A stretch of 64,000 bases of DNA, from assembly GCA_008692225.1 (NCBI GenBank), contig VICG01000013.1:186001-250000 (forward strand). The letters run 5' to 3'. Origin of the DNA: Monilinia fructicola. Its lineage: Eukaryota; Ascomycota; Leotiomycetes; Helotiales; Sclerotiniaceae. A program made the translations under genes and the position numbers. Positions 46,368 through 58,919 of the stretch are shown here, one piece after another. Position 1 is the stretch's first letter; the number at the start of each line of letters is the position of its first letter. The notes under the pieces are model-generated. The model ran no database searches. It saw only the letters and a program-made list of their open reading frames with translations, and was not told the DNA's origin.

Positions 46368-47583
46368 TTAACCATTTAACCAACTTCCGCCTTTGACCCT
46401 GGGATCAATTTCTGCTCTCATCGCCCTGGTATTGTTGTAGTCTTCCCCTACAAATACAACCGGTCTCCCGTGATCGAATCTTTTGCCAGTTTTAGGTGTT
46501 GGATCACTAGCGTTGTTCGAGTCTTCCAATTCCAATGTGTCCATATCAGACACGTCATCATCGTGCTTGATTGAAATATCGGTTTGGATGCCAATTTGTA
46601 GTGGGATTCGATGTTTTGGTGGTAAGTAATTAGATGGGAGGACGGAAACCTTAGCGATAAGTTCGGCCATGGACATTTCAATGTTGAGCTTGACGAGATA
46701 GGCGAGAGGATGAAATTGCATATATCTGGCAGTGGTGTTAGTTGTAAATTTAAAGAGGTGCTACGGACAGAGTGAGGAATAGGGGTGACGGGTAGATTGG
46801 GATTGCAGTTAAAATCAGGAGTAACTTACACAAAAAGAGTTATTCAAACTCATCATGCCGATAATCAGCGCATCCATAGCCAGGGAAAACGCCACCAGTA
46901 AGGCATTAAACTTGATTAATGTCTGATATTTCTTCAACCCATTCCCGACTAGTTTGTTATGCACCGTTTTCATGAAGTAAAAGTTTAACAATGCATCCAC
47001 CGCCAAGTAAATGCTTTTCTCGCATCGGTCCCAGATATCGTTTATGTGTGAATGAATTCCTCCGAGACTTGGAGTCTGGCGGGTATCCAAATGCAATAGA
47101 CGGATATGTTTATCAACGTGATACATACTGCAACGGCGATCTTAAGATTCACAGCTTTGCGCTTGGTGGTGAACAGAATACTGATTCGATTTACAATAAT
47201 CTGAAGAAGAAACTGAACTTGGAGTGCCCAGAGGGTCAAGATACAAAAGAAAAATGCGAAACTATACTCTGTTAGAAAGATAGGGTAAAAGAATATCATG
47301 AATGCTATGAGACATACCTGGGAGGAATGTTGCCAAACAAATGAAGCCAGCATATGATTGCAAAGCTCAAACAGACAAAAATTTCTGACCATATCATTAC
47401 CACATATGGAGTATGAACTCGAGTAATCCCATAACGCTCTCGAACTCGTTTTGTTTGCTTGTAGGCCGTCCATGTGGTTAACCATCCAAATCCTAGAGTC
47501 CATCCAAATGCTATTGATGCTATAGCCAAGTCGCCATGAGAGGTCGGTTGTGGTACATAGTTTGGAGACAGTAATGTAAGCAT
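46368..47583 (-). CDS. Fungal multi-spanning integral membrane protein (frame-interrupted)
   Basis: Exons 47583-47318, 47261-46830 and 46725-46368, with introns of 56 and 104 nt. About six to seven hydrophobic segments alternate with short loops. The conserved family core is visible: ALQVQFLLQIIVNRI, IWIPARLQVSEEFIH, INDIWDRCEKSIYLAVDA, LNFYFMKTV, then QFHPLAYLVKLNIEMSMAEL after the last intron. The C-terminal ~90 residues are a cytosol-like tail with an acidic patch. This uncharacterised fungal family is often labelled integral membrane or rhodopsin-like; ligand and function are unknown. Two indels break the frame: an extra two bases in the TGTGTG at 47045-47050 (between EEFIH and INDIW), and an extra base in the five-A run at 46832-46836 just before the second intron. 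A 53-nt pseudo-intron could hide the first break, but it would remove conserved residues. Confidence 0.82.
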
Positions 47584-50500
47584 GGTAATGATTGATATTG
47601 AGAATGCTTCTCCGAAGTTAGATCATCGCTGGGTGGAGCTCAATGAAATAATGAAATCGAATAAACTCCCAAATGAAAAGACAAAATAGAGACAGGATGA
47701 GATAATGATGCTCATATAATAATGAATGTCGTTGAGGATATAAGGCTCAGGGCTGTGCGGTTCCGGGAGGAAAGTAAAAGGCTGTTTGGATCTATCCGAA
47801 TGTCAGAATTTAGAAGAACCAACGAAAACCCTAATTAGAATCAGTGATCATAGTGTTTCATTTTTGAGTATATGCTATACTGTGAAATGAAGATTCCTTG
47901 AAACATGGGCCAGGATGGATCAACGCCCAGAGCCACAATTAGAGAAGAAATCCTTCCTAGTCAGTATCCAGGGCCTGGTGGATTCGGAGAATTATGATCG
48001 ATAAATAAATGAAAGAGTGTAAAAGGATATGCAATCACTTGATTTTAGGAAAGCCCTCCCGACTCGCTTCCCGAAATATTTGTATAGTTCAGGCGAGAGT
48101 TTTATTCATGCGTTCACAATTTCACAGACAAAACTTGGTAGAAAGTTACAAAATCCCTCGGCAAGTCAGTTAGAATGGTACCACTTGTTCTTGTCGAACA
48201 GATTGCCTTTGAGATGAACTAACGTTTTGGAGGTGCTGGAACGATCTATGAGACATCCTCATATCTTGAAAAGTCCCCGTGAAAAATTCCCGGGAGATCT
48301 ACAGTTGGGGAAATCCTTACACATGACAGTGGATTACCTAGGGTCATGGAAATGAAAGCATACATGTCAATGGGATAGCGGGATCCCAACAACCAACAGA
48401 ATGGTAACGACAAGCGAGCTGATACCGAACGAGGCCGGAAGGTTGTCGAGCAGTTACGGAATTATCATCGTGCTAACGCAACTTGTGATGTTGCAAGCGG
48501 CTTTCTCGTATACCACAAGGATAAGTGCTTGCTAACATCGAGGGAAAGTTGGAAGTTCTATGCCTAGTCTATTTTGTTAGTATGATTCAAGGAAGTTTTA
48601 TATAGTCTGCCAAGAGACGGGACTTGAATATAATAGGATTGGTGAACAACCGGGTTATCTGCTCCGGGTTATCTGCTCAGACTATATGGACGCCATGGCC
48701 CCTCCAATCAAAACCAAGAAGTTCAAACATCATTAAAACTCTCCCAACTCTGTCGTTGTAAAAATGCGAGGTAATGATAAAGTATATCCGAAATCTGAAA
48801 TCTGATTGTCGTTTGATGCCTATAGGGGACTTTTCAAAGGACTGACTCCGTCTGAGAGATGAAGACGGATAGATAGTAAGTGATGCTCACAGATCTGATG
48901 ATGCATCATAGTCTATTGGACTATGAGTATGAATGATAGGAGTATCATGATCTGCCGCAGATGCTGGCATGATGCTTCTTGTAAAGTAATGCAAATATCG
49001 ATTCGTGTTGCGATGTTTGGGATCACACGTGTAAAATTCTTCTCAGAATACGCCACTATTAGATCACGTGATTTGACTGTACACGTAATTTCCGCTCCAA
49101 CTTGTTGGAAATCAAATGTATCCCACATTGATAATCCCCGGGATCTAATACATTTGGGGAAAGCGGATTAGAAATCGATTTGATTGAATTGTTTTTCATT
49201 CCCGACTGGTTGGTCACGCCGTCGATCCGACCCATGAGCTTATGTACACATTCCGACTAACTACAGTAATGGGGCTGCCCACTTGATCAATAATCATGTT
49301 GGGAATGACTTGCTCGAACGGCCGAACGGGTCCTATTACAACAGTTACCCGGGTACTTTTTCATGCTATGTAAAGGTATCTTCTTTAACGCTACTACTGT
49401 ACAACCCCTTTCAGTAGCATTCGGATGCCTGGTACCAACCAATTGTCATATCAAAGAAAGTATATTCTTAAAATTCCACTAATCCCCATTACTGACGCGG
49501 AGGATCCGGCTCGGATAAAGCATTCTATTACTCGACAGGATAACCTCATTGAAGATAGGTGGGATTAACTAATGGGGTAGCTAGCCCAGAGCGAGTGAGC
49601 ACTAGATTCTAGAAGTCGACTAGGCAAGGCCGCTCCGCTAACCCTACAGGACGGCTGGTAGCGTTGGGTCCGCAATATAATACGGTACGGAGTACAGTAT
49701 TCTCCAAGGCACCTCAAACTCTAATATAAAGGGACTCCACCCGAACACACGGAAAATGAGGGACAAGGTTCACCGGATGGTTTTTGCCATATTGTTGATG
49801 CCAGTTGAGGCATAGATAATCTTAAAAACTCGATCCTATCGAACTCAGCTTAGCTTGTCGAATTCTGTGTTTTCCCCGTGGCAACATTGAACATTCAGAG
49901 ATGCTGTGGGAGATTGAACTTTGTAGCAAGAACCATCAAGAGTTGGGATATCCCAGGCAACAGTGCTGGCCATGATCAAGATTTGTCAAGCTGCAGCATC
50001 ATATGAGCCCGGCAGGGAGCATTTTGTGCAAGCTACAGCTGCGATACCCTCAGCCATTCGAGGCCAGTTAAATTGCGGTTTTTCCTCCCAGAACTCGTTT
50101 GGGTCGAAGTCCGATTATTGGAAGATTATGTCAAGCTCAAGGACTTGAAATCGGCCTAGTTGGGACTCAAATCTTCTAAATGATTTGTAAACAAAGAAGA
50201 GCTATAAATTATCCGTTTTCAAGTCAAATTGTGGTATCCAAAGATTGCCTATGAATTGCAAGTTTTCAAGTCAAATTGTGGTATCCAAGATTGTCACCTT
50301 CTCTGGATTGTATTCATTCAAGAAATTCGGTTTCTCTGAGTAGGGTTTCGATTTAAGGTTGTTTCATTAATCTTGAATATTGGAATGCCCATGGGGAAGG
50401 GATTCTCTTTGAATCACAAATAGACAATTGTAAGTCACCCCAGCCAATATTAGATCCCAAATTCGCTATACCATGACAAGAGACCTCCTCTTATTGAAGC

Positions 50501-53367
50501 TGGATTTCTTAGGTAAATACGGTACTTCAAAGTCCTGGTCGATCATTTTAAAATACGGGAAGATGGATTAAGCTTTGAAAACATTCCGATCTGATATTAC
50601 ATGACGGAGATGCGATTACCTTTCCTCGCCCTGTTTACATCATCGTTTTGGAAAATAGTGACTCATTTAAAAAACTATAGTTGAACTTCAACTTTATTCC
50701 AATATCATCTGATATTCGCGTAAGATATCTCGAGGCCGTTCAACTCAAACACAACTCATTGCAAATCTGCTGCGTTAAAGTTTAATCAAGTGTTCCAAAG
50801 GTTGACGAGGTTCTAAGTCAGTAGAGTTGAACATTGAAGCATATTGCTGTATATTTGAAGTTCAGATTCTTGCGTCATAGTTTTCCTGTCTTTGCTTCAT
50901 ATGCTACATTTCTATTATACGTTGTTTACTTCAAATTTACGTTATCTGCTAGGCCTATGGCTTTACCCTCGCTTCTTCTGGGCTGCTACAAAGTTCATTG
51001 ACTGGAAACTTAAGATGATATATGAAAAGAATCAACTAATGCATGATTTAGCCCTTGCGAGGAATACAATCCGAATTACCCCGATTTTACCTAATGATTC
51101 TACTAGCATAGAAGACTTGAGTACTCTCTGACTTTATACTTATCTTGTTTGCTTCATACCTATAATAATCATTTCTTCATATGAAGAGCTCAATCCTACA
51201 AATACGTCGATTTTGCGATTATTTAGACGTCCTGAATTTGACACGATGCTCCCAACTAAACGAGTATTAAATTCTCACAAACTGCTGGAAATACATCTAT
51301 TCCCTTTCTCTTGTTATGGAGATTGCAAGAGTCATCTCAAAAATTTATTTGTGTGTATCCTCTCTCTCTTCCTATCAGCGGCATGCATCGAAATTGAATA
51401 TTCCGGTGAAGTAGATATGACCTGATTTTCTCGCTTGGATCTACCGTTGCCGTATATTTGGCTTTATCAAACTAGATCACAGCTGCATGCTTCACTTTAC
51501 TGTTCATCATTTCATCACATATAGAGATAATTTCTCTCTAACAGATCAATACGTGTCCGGGGCAATTCAACCATGTGTAGGTTTAAAGCATTCGAATGGT
51601 ATGTGATCCAGATTCAATATATCAGCTCCTTCATTTACAAAACGGCCCGATACCCCTGGTAGTAACGGGCCGGGTAAGTTTGCATCTAGCTTCGAGCTCT
51701 TCTCGCGCTGATCAATTAGTCTTTTCAACTACGATGATATAGCCTCCCATACAATAGCGATTGTTGCCAAGATATTTTGACATGCAGGCATTCCCTTAGT
51801 GATCCTTGGATAGATGAAGATGTTCGACAGGTCGAAGGGTGCATACCAGGGCGATATCTTTCAACTCAGCTCAACTCCACTATCACATTCTTCTTAAAAT
51901 GTAAATCTAATACTAGTATCGCCAGGCAGTATCAAAATCAATACTCTAAAGTCAAGGAGAAAGGCCAATTATGTTACCGTTTTTCGAAAGTTTAATTCTT
52001 AGGAAACACATATATCAGTAGAAATCTTTACAAACTCTAGTAGACTGGGTCTTCTCGTACTAGTGTACCGATTTGCATACTTTCTAGCCGCGCGGATAGT
52101 ACATAATTATCGCCTCATGTATATTGTGGAACCGAGAAAAACAGTTCATCAGCTTAACACCAATAGTATTGATTGAGCCCTATGTTAAATCGTCGCTTCC
52201 AGAACCGCCCCTTTTATGTTTTTAGTTTTTGATATTGCATCACAAGATATGTTTTGTGATCTATTTTTGATGATTGTGCAAAATCATATATACGATAATA
52301 TCGACTCTAGTGATCAGAGTCTGATATATATTTCTATCTTTGTAGTATAAGATCTTGAAATCTGCTGTGGATAGTCCTGAAGAATGACGTAGTAACGCAT
52401 TTTCACCACTCTTTCTGATCGCCAGGAAGTATCAGCTTTCGCACTCATATATCGGGCTGCTAAATGCTCAAGCAAGAACTTAATATGCTAAAGGGATACC
52501 CTAGAAATAGTCCACAAGGTGAGGTCGGTATTCCGGGATCAAAAATAATTTATTGAACTAGGTATACGATAATGGCCTCTAACAGGGCTGCTTCTCCTTC
52601 CTAGCTATCGTTATTGAAGCTATGAGTGAAACGAGTTGAAAGCGTATTAACACTGGCTTATATACGTAAATTACACCGTGTTACTTGGGTATTACGATAA
52701 ATCTGTAAAAAGAAAAGGAAAATGGCACAGGCATGGGTTTTTCAATGAAATATGACAAAGATCAAAAGATTCCATGGATTTGAAAATTAGTACTTGGGCT
52801 GCCAATACTGTTAGGGCTATTATAACGGTTCGAAGATTGCTCTTGCAAGTGCATTCGTGACTTTCCTCCCATCAGGGGAAACCTCAAAAGGAGTTGTGGG
52901 TCAGAATTTCCGCCTTTACGCATCTAGCTCCTGTTTTTGGCTTAGATGCTGACAGTATATACCCCTATCAATTAACGCTCGCTTAAAGCAGGTGAGCCGT
53001 ACTCATGAGCGTGTAAAGGGGCTTTTGGCCAAGATCTGATCACTTCATACACCTATTAGACCAATCACAATCACATCCAACATTGATTAGAAATTTGACG
53101 AAGAAGTTGAGGATTATCTTCTCGGAAGATAAAAGACAGTGCAGGACTTATTTCCATTCTTAAGTTGAAATCGAAGACAAAAAGCAATAAATTTTCATAG
53201 AGATACAAAATCAAAGAAACGCATACCACAACCACCCCGCAAAAAACAATCTGATCCCCCCTAACTTGACGTCTTCCTTTCCCCACTTGCCCCCGAAAGA
53301 AGTTGCGCTAGAAAAAAATCAAGCGAATCCTAAGCGGGATAAGACCCGTGATTTGATCACGACTCGT
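47584..53367. other. 5.8-kb gene-poor spacer
   Basis: GC-normal, non-repetitive sequence, in which I find only scattered frames of 60-80 codons without motifs, signal peptides or intron support. A 27-bp direct duplication (TTTTCAAGTCAAATTGTGGT, about 50217 and 50262) and a small GGCCCG/CGGGCC inverted repeat (51643-51675) are the only structures noted. Small or multi-exon genes could be missed. Confidence 0.5.
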
Positions 53368-53828
53368 TCAAGCTTCCCACTCAATAGAAACATCTCTCTC
53401 GACAATCCCTTCAATCTCCTCTCTTTTGCCAGCAATAGCATCGCTACCGGTGCAATAATCATCCTTACTATCACCGCCGACGCAGCCGGAGGCACAGAAT
53501 TGAATGAACCTGATATCTCCATGTTCGATGCAAGCCCAAAGTGATTGCTGTACGTAGAGGTTCGAGGTAGGAAGGTTGTTTGCGAGCAAGTTAGTGTTGA
53601 TCTTGGTGATGTAGTCGCCTGCGTGTAGTTGCTTTGTTAGTATACGATTTGGGAGTCTGATGAAATGAGAAGTATGTATCTGGGAAGAGCGTCTCAGTGA
53701 GAGTGTCACTTACCCCTTCTGAGAAGATCGGTACCGCAGTAGATGCCACCGGTCTTGCAGCTTTTAGCAGCTGCTAGTCCGGAGAGCAAGGAAGTAATGG
53801 CAAGGGTAATGATAGATAAATGAACCAT
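53368..53828 (-). CDS. Small secreted six-cysteine protein (effector-like)
   Basis: Exons 53828-53714 and 53618-53368; the 95-nt intron has a GTAAGT donor and a GCAG acceptor. The product is about 121 residues. It starts with a clear signal peptide (MVHLSIITLAITSLLSGLAAA, cleavage expected near AAA-KSC). The mature part has six cysteines (KSCKTGGIYCG, LWACIEHGD, QFCASGCVGG, DDYCTG) and an acidic C-terminus. No transmembrane segment remains after the signal peptide. It resembles a group of short fungal secreted proteins that share the SCKTG...YCG start and ...GCV...DYC end; their function is not known. It is intact, unlike most neighbours. I chose this ATG rather than upstream in-frame ATGs on other frames because only it gives a signal peptide and an open reading frame across the splice. 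Role as a plant-interaction effector is inference. Confidence 0.85.
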
Positions 53829-55875
53829 TTTGAATTTTTAAAACTTGAAAGGTGGTTCGTGAGATGGAAGTTGTTTGTGTGGTTTTTTGATGGACTGGCG
53901 TTAGAAGTAGGTAGAAGTTGTTGATGTTGATGATGGGTGTGAAAGCCATTCTCCAACGAAGGTTGGATCTTTATATATGTCTATACACTACTCATCAAAC
54001 GTATATATCAGTCAAACTTAGAGCTTTCTGACATCGCTGCCAAAATTAGAGTACGAAAATGTTCTGAATCCTATGGAGGATTTCTCATAAATTGATTCCC
54101 AGACATCATCTTCATGTAAAATCAGCTTGACAACAACATAATGACCGACCTTATCAAAAAGTAACGAATGCGAGCTTGATGTTTCAGGGCTCATCATCAT
54201 TTCTATTGGTAGGCAATAATAGCACTTTCATCTACGTACATGATGGCACCTCCATCTCTGAGAACATATTAGAACGGCTCAAAGTTTGCGATCCTATCAT
54301 TTGAGCGTTGGGGCACAGTTCAACCATAGCTAATAGCACGTAATCTATGTATAAATGAAAGAAAATCGGCTCATTCCATCCATGCTAGACACCTGAGATA
54401 TCCTCATCTCATTTGACGTAGGAATAAATTGCTAGCCCTTCATAAATCAATTACGAGGCAGAGCATATTCTACGAGCTTAGAAGTATGTATGGGGATCAA
54501 AAATAGCTCTTACAGTAGGTCATGTACAGCTAGTATGAAGCCTTCCATCATGATAGTTCGTAAATTAAGATTAAATCAGTAGGGAAGGAGAATGCATTTT
54601 CATTCTACCCCGCTTCTCACCTCCCCCTCGCTTATTCTATTGATTTATTCTGTTCTGTGCTCCAAAGATTCACATCTCAACAGTCATTCTGGCATTGATG
54701 ATATCTTTGATAGCTTTGGAGTGGAAAACAGTTCTTCAAATGATGGCCTTCTTCGTATCATCATGGGCGCATAACCTCCTGTTTCAAGGGAATACCAAAG
54801 ATCCTGTAACTTGGGGGATATTTGAGAAAATTCTTTAATGCACAGCTGTGTTTATCTCCAATTGGTGTGGCTTCTGCTTGATGACGGTAGGTCAACATAT
54901 GACTTGGGCTGAAGTAACACGTAAAATTTGTAGAGACTGCTCTGCGGCATATTTGATATTGACATCAGGCCCAGGGATATGATCCTAGAGTAATAAATCG
55001 GATTGCGGTCTTCGGGTTTAAGCAGTCAATATCAGAACTCGTTTGTTTCAAAAAGAAAAAATTTCCGCTATTCGGCTGGGGATTTCGTGGCGTTTTTGGC
55101 GAAGCAGCCAGAACGTTTCTTTCGATCTCATCGTATATACCGCGCCGTATCACTAGATTTATGTTCGTTTATTCCTCCGAATTTTCTAATGCTCCATGGG
55201 TTCTCAGCGTAAGCCAGCCAAAGTGCATTGCAAATCTCACCGTAGTACAAAGGATGGTGATTCTTTTCAGCCACAAAATCAAACAGTAGGTGGTAACTTC
55301 TTAATTATATCTAGCTGACAGGCTTTGTGCTACATCATGATCTAAAGCGTTCACAGCCGTGGAAAATGTTAATCAATGTGAGTTGGGGTGCCATAGAATT
55401 TTGTATATGTACACTTCAGGGGCAAATAGCCATATCATAATACCTCTAATACTCACGGTTATCAAAAGCCGTCAACGTATTCACATGACTTGGTTTCTGC
55501 TTTTCGTTCTGTCTCTATAATGAATATTATCGGAATTTTTATATGTAGAGAGACCTTTTCACGATATTGTAAGCTTTTGCGTTGCTGTAATTCTGAGCCT
55601 TTATATTTTCCTGTTCAGTACTGCGTAATCGTGGTATTCATGATATTATGTCAATGCAATAGCTCAAAATTGGAATATCAAAACACTTTAGACTGAAATA
55701 TCATTGATACATAATCTATCGTAGTCATAAACCTTCCAATATCCAGAAGCTAAACGAGGGAAGTACATAGAAATTTCAAAACCAAGGCAAAAGCAAATCA
55801 AACAGACGAGACCAAACATCTAAATTCGCACACATATGAGATCCACCCAAAGCCTCTTGAGGAGTAAAGAGTGTC
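53829..55875. other. Spacer between the two secreted-protein genes
   Basis: Apart from the promoter of the six-cysteine gene, no feature was recognised. Frames of 60-70 codons lack motifs. Confidence 0.5.
53971..53978 (-). promoter_or_regulatory. Candidate TATA box for the six-cysteine protein
   Basis: ACATATATAAAGATCC on the minus strand, about 145 bp upstream of the ATG and followed by a CT/CA-rich leader. Position and sequence fit a fungal TATA element. Confidence 0.45.
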
Positions 55876-56575
55876 TCAATCACTAGTATCATCCAGCCCG
55901 GAGTCGCGCTTGAAATGACTATCGGGAGTCCAGTTTGCCAAAGTCTCACTGACTTTCAATGCATTAACAGCGGTCACTGGGACCCTACCCTGAAGCGCTG
56001 GCCACTCGTTCTGCACTGTTGAAAAGTCAGCAATCATTCTAACCTCACACTGGATATGAAGTCAGATGCTTTATTAAGCTCATTCATTCTGAATAACTCA
56101 AAGAGCTATTCTTCCTAGGTGATAGAAGCTTCAAATGGGTGAACTATGCAATAGAAAATGACTTACTCCAAACACTTCCAGGTGCAAGAACTTCTCCTCT
56201 GCGGAACAAAACGTACGCTTGGCCTGTAGTTGCCTGGGCCAAAGCTTGAGCCATGCGAGGAACAAGCTTATTCTGTTCAACACCCACACCACATTCCTCA
56301 ATCCAGTCTAGGAATTGGTCGGTTGGATAGACGGAGCCCCAGTACTCTCCGCCAATTGTAGCGGCGTAGTCCTTTGCGTTTTGATTGGTGGCAGTTGTTC
56401 CAGTGTAAAAGACTGTTTTGGCACCGACTCGGGTGTGTGTTCTAACCCAATTCTCGATGGTCTCTACACTAGGGCATTCATTTGCCCGAGTTTCGAGATC
56501 AGAAGAAATTGTTGGAGCTGCAGCAACTGAGGAGATGAGGGTGATTACCGCGGTAAAGGCAGTGAAGAACTTCAT
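55876..56575 (-). CDS. Predicted secreted protein, 182 residues, unknown family
   Basis: Exon 1 56575-56167 and exon 2 56015-55876, joined across a 151-nt intron (GTAAGT donor; GCTGAC branch-like site and CAACAG acceptor). The N-terminus MKFFTAFTAVITLISSVAAA is a strong signal peptide with an expected cut after the Ala run. The mature part has two cysteines (NECPSVETIENW and WIEECGVG) that could pair. Other segments are VFYTGTTATNQNAKDYA, GEYWGSVYP and, across the splice, GSVWMQNEWPAL. The splice completes the VW-x-NEWP motif and keeps one frame to a stop at 55878-55876, which supports the model. I do not recognise an enzymatic family. Intact frame, no indel needed. Extracellular location is inferred from the signal peptide. 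Confidence 0.8.
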
Positions 56576-57570
56576 GATGAATGTATGTGTAGATGTTGTT
56601 TATGATGATAGTATAAAGGGTTTTGAAGCAAGTGATAACTGGTTAGTTCTGCTATGTTAAAACTCGGAGGCAAGCTTCTGATTTATAAACTAAATCCCAA
56701 TCCTCTCCTTGAGATTATCTTGCGTCTGTTGATTCAAAAAAGTTCCAAACCACGCTTACTCTCACAACATAGAGAATGCGGCACAAGTGGTTCCTAGTAG
56801 TCTTGCAAAAGAGCTACTATATTAAGTACAAGAACAGAATTCTGATTTTGGCAACTTTCCAGAGACAGATTGCAGGCGCAGTATCTAGTTGTGAGTAAAT
56901 AACAGCCACCGACAGACAGGTCCTGGCGATGAGGACGAGGATAATAGCGCCGCTGGAGCTTTCCATTCCCTCAATTTTATCTTGCTCAACATAATAATAT
57001 TCGGTATTGTCAAAGGAAACCATTTCCGGCGCACTTTTTTTACCAATAATGCTTGCCAATCCTGAGACATCTATAGCTGAAAAGAATCCTGAATTTGACG
57101 TCGAAGTTCTTCCTTCTAAGCCGTGCCACAATGGTTATTGGAGTAGGATAATGCAAGAACTTTTAAACGACGACGTAAAAGAAAGCGTGATACTTGCATT
57201 ATGCTTATTTATTCGGAACTTTCTTACTTTAGATTAAAACCATCTTAATAGGTATGCTAGGATCATATTTCTTCAGGCAATTAAATATGAGGCTGTACAT
57301 GAATGCGCCGTATGAGGCTGACCAATAAACATCTTCGCTTGTTTCAAGACGTCGGTAGGCTCGGAAGCTTGCATTTATGACAAGCTGGAAGTTCAAAACT
57401 TTTTGTAACTTCTTAACTTCGATAGAGAACTGCCCCCCGCGGACTTTGAATTAAAATCAGCCAAGAACCGAAGACAAACCAAAAATAAACCCTGAACTTA
57501 TTCCCATTCTTCTTTCTGATATTTTTCTTCTTCCTGAAACTTCTCAGCTTCCCATTTCAGACTGGAAAGA
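56576..57570. other. Spacer upstream of the ankyrin gene
   Basis: Two overlapping frames on opposite strands (about 56817-57237) have ordinary composition but no motif or splice support. I see no certain gene. Confidence 0.45.
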
Positions 57571-58146
57571 ATGGACACTGATAATTCGAAAATATTGATT
57601 GAAGCCGCCTCCACTGGTAAAATTGATGTACTAGAACAACTCCTCGAAGACACAAACCAAGAGGAAACCATCCAAGCTTTGCTAAATGCAGCAGCATGGA
57701 AGTCGCACACATCAACTGTCGCCTTCCTTCTTTCGAGATATCCTTCCGTTCCGCTCCCCGAAGAAACTATCCGTGCGGCTGTCTACTCATCATCCATAGA
57801 CCTCTTTTCAATTCTTCTTTCCAAGGATCCCACGGTCATCAACCGCCAATTCGATAGACGAGGCACGCCTATTGCTTTAGCATGTATGAGCAAGCAGCCG
57901 GTCGAGTTTTTGGAATTCCTATTGAAGGCAGGTGCGGATCCAAATCAGGACCCCGACACTGCGCCTCTTCCGTTGGTGTCTGTAGCTGCTTTCTATCACG
58001 ATTCTCGAGCGGCAGAATTGTTGTTAAAGCATGGTGCGAAGTTAGAGGACTCTGGGGCGCTTGAAACCGCGGTGCGGAGAGGAAATAGTGTCATGGTGCG
58101 CTTTTTCACGGATTATGGTGTGAAATCTGATGAAGTAGAAGCCTAA
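57571..58146 (+). CDS. Short ankyrin-repeat protein
   Basis: 191 residues in one exon starting MDTDNSKILIEAASTGKIDV. Roughly five ankyrin-type units are readable: ILIEAASTGKIDVLEQLLED; LLNAAAWKSHTSTVAFLL; IRAAVYSSSIDLFSILL; TPIALACMSKQPVEFLEFLL-KAGADPNQ (the clearest, with the G-A-D-P-N turn); PLVSVAAFYHDSRAAELLLK-HGAKLED; and a final ALETAVRRGNSVMVRFF. Ankyrin repeats mediate protein binding; no partner can be read from the sequence. No transmembrane or catalytic domain is attached, so it may be a small stand-alone adaptor or a fragment of a larger gene. The frame is intact, with a pyrimidine-rich leader upstream (about 57505-57560). Confidence 0.85.
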   Translation: MDTDNSKILIEAASTGKIDVLEQLLEDTNQEETIQALLNAAAWKSHTSTVAFLLSRYPSVPLPEETIRAAVYSSSIDLFSILLSKDPTVINRQFDRRGTPIALACMSKQPVEFLEFLLKAGADPNQDPDTAPLPLVSVAAFYHDSRAAELLLKHGAKLEDSGALETAVRRGNSVMVRFFTDYGVKSDEVEA

Positions 58147-58919
58147 GATAATGTTTTGGATTATTCCATTGAAATATGATGTTCCTTTTACCAGTTTAAC
58201 GATTAGCACACGAAGGCACTCGAGGGGCAAAGCCTCGGGTCTTTTTGCCTGAGCTTGACCATATCACCTCGCATTACATGAAAGTTCTCTGATATCTGAT
58301 GGCTCCACATATGAGGTTATATGAGAGACTGCTTCACAAATTGAAGGGGTGCTGTCGGAAAAAAGTTGTTGAACACGTGATCTGACCAAAATCACGGAAA
58401 CTGTGGGTTGTCACCACTCAATCTTGTCATCACCTCTTTTCAATTCTACCTATCTATGGCATGCAAATATGGGCGACAGCATGAGCTTATTCAAAGCCAT
58501 CCTTTAAGACTCCATATGTGTATCATCATACCTGCTTTCTACTGATCGTGTCGCGATTGATGTTCTTTGTCACACATCTTCTTGCCACGCAGTTGCTTCA
58601 AGGAAGCATGCTTAAAGTAGGTGACCACGGAACATAGCATGTTCCACTCTCTGGATGCTAATTGAACTGTTCCTACTTTTGCTGGTATTCAAGTTTTTTC
58701 TCAATCATTGTCATGGTATGTGGATTTCCCTGGCGGCCAAGAGATCCTAGTATACAACGCGATTGCTGTTCATCATCATGTTATGTTCTAGTACATCTTG
58801 CAGAAACCCTAGAGTACCACTTTTCTGGCAAGATGCCATATATTCGTAAAATCCTCCCTAAATCTTATTATAGTGTATATTTTACGTATATAGTGGTAGG
58901 AGCTTTGAAGCGTTTATAT

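Noticed and set aside
47069..47121. 53-nt GTATGT...CCAG intron in the membrane-protein gene
   Set aside because: It would restore the frame but remove conserved family residues; a two-base indel explains the data better.
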